Shown piece by piece: positions 45,404 to 52,506 of a DNA stretch of 64,000 bases. Origin of the DNA: Bradyrhizobium canariense (GTDB taxonomy: Bacteria > Pseudomonadota > Alphaproteobacteria > Rhizobiales > Xanthobacteraceae); NCBI RefSeq assembly GCF_900105125.1, contig NZ_LT629750.1:186001-250000 (forward strand). The letters are read 5' to 3'. The stretch's first letter is position 1; the number at the start of each line of letters is the position of its first letter. A program made the translations under genes and the position numbers. Below the pieces are notes generated by a model. That model saw nothing but the letters and a program-made list of their open reading frames with translations. It had not been told where the DNA came from and ran no database searches.

Positions 45404-47842
45404 ATGTCCGGCATTGTTCTCTCGGCATCGGTTCGCCAGAACCTGCTCTCGCTGCAATCGACCGCAGCCCTCCTCGCCACCACCCAAAACGATCTCGCCA
45501 CGGGCAACGCCGTCAACTCGGCGCTCGATAACCCGACCAGCTATTTCACGGCGCAGTCCCTCAACAACCGCGCCAGCGACATCAACAACCTGCTGGACAG
45601 TATCGGCAACGGCGTACAGGTGCTGCAGGCCGCCAACACCGGCATCACCTCGCTGCAGAGCCTGGTCTCAAACGCCCAGTCGATTGCCAACCAGGTGCTG
45701 CAGGCGCCCACCGGCTACACCACGAAGTCCAGTGTCACCTCCACCGCCATCAGCGGCGCCACCGCCGATAACCTGCTCGGCGCCAATGTGCCGACGGCTG
45801 GTTCGGTCACCGAGGGCGCCTTCACGACCCTCAACGTCTCCGGTGCGGGTAACGCGACGGCGGCTACTGTTACGGGCGGCACCTTCGCGAATCTCGACCT
45901 CAGCGGCGCGGGAGCCAGTGTTAGCTTCAAACTGAGTGTTAACGGCGGCACTGCGCAGACCGTTACCCTCAATGCCGCAAATGTCACTGCCTTCAAGACC
46001 GCCGGTGGCACTCTCAGCGGTACCAACGGTACCAGTCCCACCGCGCTCACCGCGACGGACATCGCCAACCTCATCAATTACCAGCTCGCAGGTAGCCCTG
46101 CCACTGGCGCGGCCACTGTCACCGGCCCGGCGTCGGTGAACGGCAGTGGTGAGCTTCAGTTCACTTCCTCCACCACCGGTACGTCCTCGTCGGTAGCCAT
46201 TACCAACTACGCAACCGCTGGTACTGTGACCGACACGACCGGTCTGCCCACCACCAACACCACCAAGAATGGTACTGACGGCTCGACGACGGCTGCTGAT
46301 ATTACGGGTACCGGCTTCGCGGCGCTTGATCTCAGCACGACCAACACCGCCTCCTTCACGCTGAACGTTGACGGCGTTTCGAAGACCATCACTCTCGATA
46401 AGGCCGAGGTTGACACATACAACACCAACACCAGCTCTTCGCTCACCGAAACCAGCCTGACCGCAGCTAATGTCGCCGCCCTCATCAATTACCAGTTCGG
46501 TGGTGATACGGGTACCACGACCCCCACCGGTCCGGTGACCGTGAGCGGTGGTCAGCTTCAGATCGCTTCCGCCGCCAGCCCCGGTGCGTCTTCGGAGGTG
46601 TCCATCACTGGCTATACAGGCACCTTGGGCACAGGCTCGCTCGGTCTGCCCACCACCGACACCACCAATCATGGTACTGCGGCGGTTGCCGCGGACGACG
46701 AGACCTTCACTGTCGCGGTCGACGGCGCTGCGGCCAAGACCATTTCGCTCAGCAAAGCAAGTGTCGACGCATACAACACGGCCCACACCACCGGTACGCC
46801 GCTCAACGCGGCCAGCCTGAGCGCCGCTGATGTCGCCAGCCTCGTCAACTACCAGTACGACAACACCGGTGCGACCACCATCGCTTCGGTCGCGAGCGGC
46901 AAGTTGGTGTTCACTTCGAATACAACGGGTACGACCTCCAGCATCGCAGTCACCGCCGTGACCGGCACGGCCACCGCCGGCTCGACCGGCGTCACAGCGA
47001 CGACGACGGCCGCCACCGGCACGGCGGGTTCGGGGTTGACCGGCGAAACGCTGACGATCGCTGCGACCAACAGCAGCACGACAGCGACCTCCATCACCTT
47101 CGGCACTGGCGCCAACCAGGTTTCGACGCTCAACCAGCTCAATACGGCGTTGGCGGCGAATGACCTGCAGGCCAGCATCGACTCCAGCAGCGGCGCGATC
47201 ACCATCACGACCAGCAACAACGCGGCTTCGGGCACGGTCGGTGCGGTCGGCGGTACGGCCGTGACAACATCGGGGGCAGCCTTCGCCGCCGTGGCGGCCG
47301 GCGGCGCGGCTCCGGTCGCCGATCCGAACTCGCAGGCGACCCGCGCCAGCCTGGTGGCGCAGTACAACCAGGTGATGGAGCAGATCAACACCACCGCGCA
47401 GGATTCCTCGTTCAACGGCATCAACCTGCTGAACGGCGATACCCTGGACCTGACGTTCGACGAAACCGGCGCTTCGAAGCTGTCGATCTCCGGCGTGACC
47501 TTCAACGACGCCGGCCTCGGCCTTTCGAACCTGACCGCCGGCAAAGACTTCCTGGACAGCAACTCTGCCAATACCGTGTTGTCGACGTTGACCCAGGCCA
47601 GCACCACGCTGCGCACGGAAGCTTCTTCGCTCGGTTCGAACCTGTCGGTCGTGCAGATCCGTCAGGACTTCAACAAGAACCTGATCAACGTGCTGCAGAC
47701 CGGCGCGTCGAACCTGACGCTGGCCGATCCGAACGAGGAAGCGGCCAACAGCCAGGCGCTGTCGACCCGCCAGTCGATCGCGGTCTCCGCGCTGGCGCTC
47801 GCCAACCAGTCGCAGCAGAGCGTGCTGCAATTGCTGCGCTGA
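45404..47842 (+). CDS. fliC: Flagellin 1 (large, modular)
   Basis: Filament subunit of 812 residues, compared with about 270-500 for most flagellins. D0/D1 helices are clear at both ends: MSGIVLSASVRQNLLSLQSTAALL with LATGNAVNSALDNPTSYFTA, and the C-terminal LGSNLSVVQIRQDFNKNLINVLQTGASNLT to QQSVLQLLR. Residues about 125-650 are Thr/Ser/Ala-rich beta modules in tandem, of the kind found in Bradyrhizobium thick-flagellum flagellins. Each has a 'LTAADVANLINYQ' helix and a VTGPASVNGSGELQF-like strand. A terminator follows. It is a near-duplicate of the next gene. Confidence 0.93.
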   Translation: MSGIVLSASVRQNLLSLQSTAALLATTQNDLATGNAVNSALDNPTSYFTAQSLNNRASDINNLLDSIGNGVQVLQAANTGITSLQSLVSNAQSIANQVLQAPTGYTTKSSVTSTAISGATADNLLGANVPTAGSVTEGAFTTLNVSGAGNATAATVTGGTFANLDLSGAGASVSFKLSVNGGTAQTVTLNAANVTAFKTAGGTLSGTNGTSPTALTATDIANLINYQLAGSPATGAATVTGPASVNGSGELQFTSSTTGTSSSVAITNYATAGTVTDTTGLPTTNTTKNGTDGSTTAADITGTGFAALDLSTTNTASFTLNVDGVSKTITLDKAEVDTYNTNTSSSLTETSLTAANVAALINYQFGGDTGTTTPTGPVTVSGGQLQIASAASPGASSEVSITGYTGTLGTGSLGLPTTDTTNHGTAAVAADDETFTVAVDGAAAKTISLSKASVDAYNTAHTTGTPLNAASLSAADVASLVNYQYDNTGATTIASVASGKLVFTSNTTGTTSSIAVTAVTGTATAGSTGVTATTTAATGTAGSGLTGETLTIAATNSSTTATSITFGTGANQVSTLNQLNTALAANDLQASIDSSSGAITITTSNNAASGTVGAVGGTAVTTSGAAFAAVAAGGAAPVADPNSQATRASLVAQYNQVMEQINTTAQDSSFNGINLLNGDTLDLTFDETGASKLSISGVTFNDAGLGLSNLTAGKDFLDSNSANTVLSTLTQASTTLRTEASSLGSNLSVVQIRQDFNKNLINVLQTGASNLTLADPNEEAANSQALSTRQSIAVSALALANQSQQSVLQLLR

Positions 47843-47866
47843 TTTCGTCTTTCAGGAAACAAATGG

Positions 47867-47892
47867 AAACGGCGGAGGAAACTCCGCCGTTT
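47867..47892 (+). terminator. Terminator of flagellin 1
   Basis: AAACGGCGGAG-GAAA-CTCCGCCGTTT, then TCGTTTTT. The same hairpin follows flagellin 2, showing that the duplication included the terminator. Confidence 0.9.
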
Positions 47893-47970
47893 TCGTTTTT
47901 GCGAAAAATGCAAGCTTTCTGAAGGTGTTACGGAGTCTGTTCGAGGTAGCAAAGCGTTAATCAAGAAACT

Positions 47971-47985
47971 TAAACCGTCATTAAC
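47971..47985 (+). promoter_or_regulatory. CtrA binding site upstream of flagellin 2
   Basis: Exact TTAA-ACCGTCA-TTAA followed by C, matching the full TTAA-N7-TTAAC consensus, about 60 bases upstream of the flagellin 2 start. No sigma-54 GG-N10-GC pattern was found in this 201-base gap, unlike the gaps before flgE and flgI. Confidence 0.6.
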
Positions 47986-48043
47986 TATAATTTAAAGGAG
48001 TGCCGATAAAAGGTGTGTACCTGAATGTAGGAAGGTCTGACAC

Positions 48044-50494
48044 ATGTCCGGTATCGTTCTCTCGGCTTCGGTTCGCCAGAACCTGCTCTCGCTGCAGTCA
48101 ACCGCCGCCTTGCTCGCGACCACGCAAAATGATCTTGCGACCGGCAACAAGGTCAACTCGGCGCTGGATAATCCGACCGAATATTTTACCGCGCAGGGCC
48201 TCAACAACCGCGCCAGCGACATCAGCAACCTGCTGGACGGTATCGGCAACGGCGTGCAGGTGCTGCAGGCCGCCAACACCGGCCTGACCTCGCTGCAGAG
48301 CCTGGTCGCAAACGCCCAGTCGATTGCCAACCAGGTGCTGCAGGCGCCCACCGGCTATACCACGAAGTCCAGCGTGAGTTCGACCGCCCTCAGCGGCGCC
48401 ACCGCCAATAACCTGCTCGGCACCAACGCGCCGACTTCTGGTTCGGTCACCGAGGGCGCCTTCACGACCCTCAACGTCTCGGGTGCGGGTAACGCGACGG
48501 CGGCTACTGTTACGGGCGGCACCTTCGCGAATCTCGACCTCAGCGGCGCGGGAGCCAGTGTTAGCTTCAAACTGAGTGTTGACGGCGGCACTGCGCAGAC
48601 CATCACCCTCAATGCCGCAAATGTCACTGCCTTCAAGACCGCCGGTGGCACTCTCAGCGGTACCAACGGTACCAGTCCCACCGCGCTCGACGCGACGGAC
48701 GTCGCCAACATTATCAATTACCAGCTCGCAGGTAGCCCTGCCACTGGCGCGGCCACTGTCACCGGCCCGGCGTCGGTGAACGGCAGTGGTGAGCTTCAGT
48801 TCACTTCCTCCACCACCGGTACGTCCTCGTCGGTAGCCATTACCAACTACGCAACCGCTGGCGGTGTGACCGACACGACCGGTCTGCCCACCGCCAACAC
48901 CACCAAGAATGGTACTGACGGCTCGACGACGGCTGCTGATATTACAGGTACCGGCTTCGCGAATCTCGACGTCGGCACGGGGAGCGTTCAGTTCTCACTG
49001 AACATCGACGGCGCTTCGACCAGCGTAGACATCAATTCCACCACTATCGCTGCCTTCACGACTGCCGGCGGCACTCTTGCCGGTTCCGCCACCGCGCTCA
49101 CCGCAGCTGACGTCGCCAACCTCATCAATTGGCAGGTCGCAGGTAGCGCTTCCACTGGTGTCACCAGCCCTGTCACCGGCCCGGCGTCGGTGAACGGCAG
49201 TGGCCAGCTTCAGTTCGCCTCATTGACGACCCCTGGTGCGTCCTCGGAGGTGGCCGTTACCGGCTACACAGCCACTGGGGTGACCAGCGGCGCGACTGGT
49301 CTTTCCGCCACCGACACCACCAACAAGGGTACTGCGGCGGTTGCCGCGGACGACGAGACCTTCACTGTCGCGGTCGACGGCGCTGCGGCCAAGACCATTT
49401 CGCTCAGCAAAGCAAGTGTCGACGCATACAACACGGCCCACACCACCGGTACGCCGCTCAACGCGGCCAGCCTGAGCGCCGCTGATGTCGCCAGCCTCGT
49501 CAACTACCAGTACGACAACACCGGTGCGACCACCATCGCTTCGGTCGTGGGTGGCAAGTTGACGTTTACTTCGGGGACAACGGGTACGACCTCCAGCATC
49601 GCAGTCACCGCCGTGACCGGCACGGCCAGTGCCGGCTCGACCGGCGTCACAGCGACGACGACGCCCGCCACCGGCACGGCGGGTTCGGGACTGAGCGGCG
49701 AAACGCTGACGATCGCTGCGACCAACAGCAGCACGACAGCGACCTCCATCACCTTCGGCACCGGCGCCAACCAGATTTCGACGCTCAACCAGCTCAATGC
49801 GGCGTTGGCGGCGAATGACCTGCAGGCCAGCATCGACTCCACCGGTGTGATTACCATCACGACCACCAACAACGCGGCTTCGGACACGGTCGGTGCGGTC
49901 GGCGGTACGGCCGTGACAACAGCGGGCTCGCCCTTCGCCGCCGTGGCGGCCGGCGGCGCGGCTGCGGTCGCCGATCCGAACTCGCAGGCGACCCGCGCCA
50001 GCCTGGTGGCGCAGTACAATCAGGTGATGGCGCAGATCAACACCACCTCGCAGGATTCCTCGTTCAACGGCATCAACCTGCTGAACGGCGATACCCTCAA
50101 CCTGACGTTCGACGAAACCGGCGCTTCGAAGCTGGCCATCACCGGCGTGACCTTCAACGACGCCGGCCTCGGCCTTTCGAACCTGACCGCCGGCACCGAC
50201 TTCCTGGACAGCAACTCTGCCAACGCCGTGCTGGGACAGTTGACCCAGGCCAGCACGATGCTGCGCACGGAAGCCTCCGCGCTCGGCTCGAACCTGTCGA
50301 TCGTGGAAATTCGCCAGGACTTCAACAAGAACCTGATCAACGTGCTGCAGACCGGCGCCTCGAACCTGACGGTCGCCGATCCGAACGAGGAAGCGGCCAA
50401 CAGCCAGGCGCTGTCGACCCGCCAGTCGATCGCGGTCTCCGCGCTGGCGCTCGCCAACCAGTCGCAGCAGAGCGTGCTGCAATTGCTGCGCTGA
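48044..50494 (+). CDS. fliC: Flagellin 2 (large, modular)
   Basis: 816 residues, with the same ends and module plan as flagellin 1 (helix SASVRQNLLSLQSTAALL at the N-terminus; QDFNKNLINVLQTGASNLT near the C-terminus). The first module and the whole region after residue about 428 are almost identical to flagellin 1. The module between them (nt about 48961-49327) is a different member of the same family (FANLDVGTGSVQFSLNIDG, AADVANLINWQVAG). It has its own promoter region and terminator. Confidence 0.93.
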   Translation: MSGIVLSASVRQNLLSLQSTAALLATTQNDLATGNKVNSALDNPTEYFTAQGLNNRASDISNLLDGIGNGVQVLQAANTGLTSLQSLVANAQSIANQVLQAPTGYTTKSSVSSTALSGATANNLLGTNAPTSGSVTEGAFTTLNVSGAGNATAATVTGGTFANLDLSGAGASVSFKLSVDGGTAQTITLNAANVTAFKTAGGTLSGTNGTSPTALDATDVANIINYQLAGSPATGAATVTGPASVNGSGELQFTSSTTGTSSSVAITNYATAGGVTDTTGLPTANTTKNGTDGSTTAADITGTGFANLDVGTGSVQFSLNIDGASTSVDINSTTIAAFTTAGGTLAGSATALTAADVANLINWQVAGSASTGVTSPVTGPASVNGSGQLQFASLTTPGASSEVAVTGYTATGVTSGATGLSATDTTNKGTAAVAADDETFTVAVDGAAAKTISLSKASVDAYNTAHTTGTPLNAASLSAADVASLVNYQYDNTGATTIASVVGGKLTFTSGTTGTTSSIAVTAVTGTASAGSTGVTATTTPATGTAGSGLSGETLTIAATNSSTTATSITFGTGANQISTLNQLNAALAANDLQASIDSTGVITITTTNNAASDTVGAVGGTAVTTAGSPFAAVAAGGAAAVADPNSQATRASLVAQYNQVMAQINTTSQDSSFNGINLLNGDTLNLTFDETGASKLAITGVTFNDAGLGLSNLTAGTDFLDSNSANAVLGQLTQASTMLRTEASALGSNLSIVEIRQDFNKNLINVLQTGASNLTVADPNEEAANSQALSTRQSIAVSALALANQSQQSVLQLLR

Positions 50495-50518
50495 TTTCAT
50501 CTTCTCAGAAATAAATCG

Positions 50519-50544
50519 AAACGGCGGAGGAAACTCCGCCGTTT
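50519..50544 (+). terminator. Terminator of flagellin 2
   Basis: AAACGGCGGAG-GAAA-CTCCGCCGTTT followed by TCGTTG; identical stem to that of flagellin 1, with a poorer U-tract. Confidence 0.85.
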
Positions 50545-50731
50545 TCGTTGCGGATACGTAGCCCAGCGACTACGTATTTTTGCGGTGACGACGTCACCGG
50601 TCAGAGCGATTCGGCACGATGCTCGATCGCATTTGGAATCGATCGCTAACCTTATTTTAAAAGCAGCGACGTATAAAACGTGGGCAGTCCGAAGCCAACG
50701 GCCTGCGCAACTCCCCCGTTTGAGGTCATGT

Positions 50732-51100
50732 ATGTCCAACGCAGCTAAAGCCTACGCTCGCACTGCCCAAATATCCTCATCCCCTCGTGACATCGAAGCG
50801 CAGACTCTGCTGATGGCAGCAAGAAAGTTGGTTGAAGTTCAACAGGACTGGAAAGGCGCAGCCGACAGGCGGATGCACGAGGCGCTTCTGTTCAATCGCC
50901 GGCTTTGGACCATTTTCATGAGCGCAGTCGAAAGCAACGACAATCCTCAGCCGCTCGAGGTTCGCCAAAACATCCTGAACATCGCGGTGTTCGTGCTGCA
51001 CCGGACCATCGAGTTGCAGTCCAATCCGAGCCCGGAAAAGCTGCAGTCGCTGATCGACATCAATTCGAATATTGCCGCGGGCCTGTCGGGCCGGGCGTAA
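50732..51100 (+). CDS. flaF: Flagellar biosynthesis regulator FlaF
   Basis: 122 residues from the ATG at 50732; the open frame upstream is unconserved. FlaF features: NAAKAYARTAQISSSPRDIEAQTLLMAARKL, FNRRLWTIFMSAVES and LEVRQNILNIAVFVLHRTIEL. In Caulobacter FlaF is needed for flagellin translation or export and opposes FlbT. Its place directly after the flagellins is typical. Confidence 0.93.
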   Translation: MSNAAKAYARTAQISSSPRDIEAQTLLMAARKLVEVQQDWKGAADRRMHEALLFNRRLWTIFMSAVESNDNPQPLEVRQNILNIAVFVLHRTIELQSNPSPEKLQSLIDINSNIAAGLSGRA

Positions 51101-51241
51101 CAATCCGAATCGTGCGTGCCTCGCTCCGGTGGCTGGATCTGCTCACCTCGACGGTCCGATTCGACCAAGCGGAATCAGACCGGCTTCCATTTGCGATAGC
51201 GCGGCTCTTCGGGTCGGGAGCATGCCCTAAACCGCTGAAGC

Positions 51242-51607
51242 TCAGGCCTTGAGGTCGGTAGCAAGAGGACGTGCCGGCTGGTCCTTGGCCAGATCAAGCG
51301 CATGAAAGTAGGCACGACGGCGCAGCGTTGCATCGTCGGGAAACTGCTCCACGACCTGGTCGTTATTGCTGTTGACGACCTGAAAGACGATCGAGGCTGC
51401 GGCCTGATCGAAAAACGCCTGATGCGACACGGAATCGCTCGCCGGCTGCGGATCATTGCGAGCGCCGGCGCTGGGGTCAGCCGCAGTGACGGCCTGGTTG
51501 GCGGGCAGTTGGGTTGCGACCGCGTTGCTGGTCGCGTCGCTTACGGGCTGCCCAACGGCTATTGCAGCCGGCGCCCCCACCGACTTGATGCTGAAATCCG
51601 TACTCAT
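51242..51607 (-). CDS. FlaG-like flagellar protein (putative)
   Basis: 121 residues from an ATG preceded by AGGAGG. The N-terminal half is low-complexity (Ala/Pro/Ser). The C-terminal half, SIVFQVVNSNNDQVVEQFPDDATLRRRAYFHAL, has the layout of FlaG proteins, with a short strand, a turn, then V-x-Q-F/I-P-(D/E)-x-x-L. FlaG affects filament length in other bacteria. It lies convergent with flaF. Similarity is limited to about 35 residues. Confidence 0.55.
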   Translation of the reverse strand: MSTDFSIKSVGAPAAIAVGQPVSDATSNAVATQLPANQAVTAADPSAGARNDPQPASDSVSHQAFFDQAAASIVFQVVNSNNDQVVEQFPDDATLRRRAYFHALDLAKDQPARPLATDLKA

Positions 51608-51774
51608 GGCAGCCTCCTGGCTTTCCTCGAGTCAAACCCCAACCCCTCCAGTCGCAATTATGACGGTCACCTCTCAACGCGGGGTTAGAGAACGCACTGA
51701 ATATTGCTCTGATATTGTCGGCAAAATTTTATGAAAAATGTAGAGATCGTCAGGCGATCTCGGCGCCGACGGTT

Positions 51775-51845
51775 GTCGCGTTTCAAGCGAAGCAGATACC
51801 GGTTCGCAGAAAACGCATCGCATAAAAGAGAGAGTCTCGATTTGA
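51775..51845 (-). repeat. Interspersed repeat copy (GCGAACCGGTATC type)
   Basis: On the minus strand: ATGCGTTTTCTGCGAACCGG, TATCTGCTTCGCTTGAAACG. It shares core and order with the 12934-13000 copy. It separates flaG-like from nikR; a GATTCAATC palindrome and the T-rich GCCTTTTTTGC (51876-51886) next to it may terminate nikR. Confidence 0.5.
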
Positions 51846-51860
51846 TTCAATCCGAATCGA

Positions 51861-52325
51861 TCAGGGCCGAGAGCCTTTTTTGCTCGCGTGGTGCGCATGG
51901 CCGTGTTGGTGCGGACCGGCTTCCGCGTCCGCCGGCATGAACACGACGTGACCGTGGCGCACACCCCGCTCGGCGATCACATGATCGGCAAATGCCTTGA
52001 CCTCAGTACTGCGTCCCCTCAGCACCGTCACTTCCAGACAACTGTCATGGCTGATGTGAACATGGAGCGTCGCTTGCGCCAAATGATGGTGATCGTGGAA
52101 TTCCTGCGTCAGGCGTTTGGGTAATTCACGCGCTTCGTGGTCGTAGACGTAGCTGAGTGTCGCGATGCAGTCGCGCCCCTGCGCCACCTCAAGGCTGGAC
52201 TGTTGCAGGCCGCTGCGGACGAGGTCGCGGATCGCCTCCGAGCGGTTGGCGTAGCCTCGCGCCTCTATGTAGTCGTCGACCGAGGCGACGAGATCGTCAT
52301 CGATCGTGATGGTCAAACGCTGCAC
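51861..52325 (-). CDS. nikR: Nickel-responsive regulator NikR
   Basis: 154 residues from a GTG at 52325 with AAGGAG upstream. The ribbon-helix-helix N-terminus (QRLTITIDDDLVASVDDYIEARGYANRSEAIRDLVRSGL) binds DNA. The ACT-like C-terminus contains the nickel ligands His77, His88, His90 and Cys96 (EFHDHHHLAQATLHVHISHDSCLEV), equivalent to His76/87/89/Cys95 in E. coli. A His-rich tail (HQHGHAHH) is an extra metal-binding segment. It is divergent from a TonB receptor across a perfect NikR operator. Confidence 0.95.
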   Translation of the reverse strand: MQRLTITIDDDLVASVDDYIEARGYANRSEAIRDLVRSGLQQSSLEVAQGRDCIATLSYVYDHEARELPKRLTQEFHDHHHLAQATLHVHISHDSCLEVTVLRGRSTEVKAFADHVIAERGVRHGHVVFMPADAEAGPHQHGHAHHASKKGSRP

Positions 52326-52354
52326 GTGGCGCTCCTTTGTCGTCTCTTCCTTAA

Positions 52355-52382
52355 GTATGATCTTTTTGGATTGACATCATAC
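52355..52382. promoter_or_regulatory. NikR operator
   Basis: GTATGA at 52355-52360, 16-base spacer, TCATAC at 52377-52382: exact match to the E. coli NikR operator GTATGA-N16-TCATAC. It lies 29 bases upstream of the nikR start and 124 bases upstream of the receptor start, so both can be controlled by nickel-bound NikR. Confidence 0.9.
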
Positions 52383-52506
52383 CGGGCCGTTCATACGCTT
52401 GCAGCGCCGATAAGAGCAGGATGGGCGCCTGCTCCAATCGCAACCCGCGCCGGGCGTTGCGAATGTACGCCTTTGTTCTTGCGCTCCGGAGCAGGTTGGC
52501 TGCGGC

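Noticed and set aside
45668..47830. 720-codon open frame antisense to flagellin 1, and a 426-codon one opposite flagellin 2 (49220-50500)
   Set aside because: The reading is dominated by Arg/Gly/Val from the repetitive GC-rich sense codons, has no domain or start signal, and mirrors the flagellin repeats. The sense frame has clear flagellin ends.
45404..50494. CRISPR or other direct repeat array in the flagellin region
   Set aside because: The repeated units are long, in frame and protein-coding; there is no short repeat-spacer pattern.
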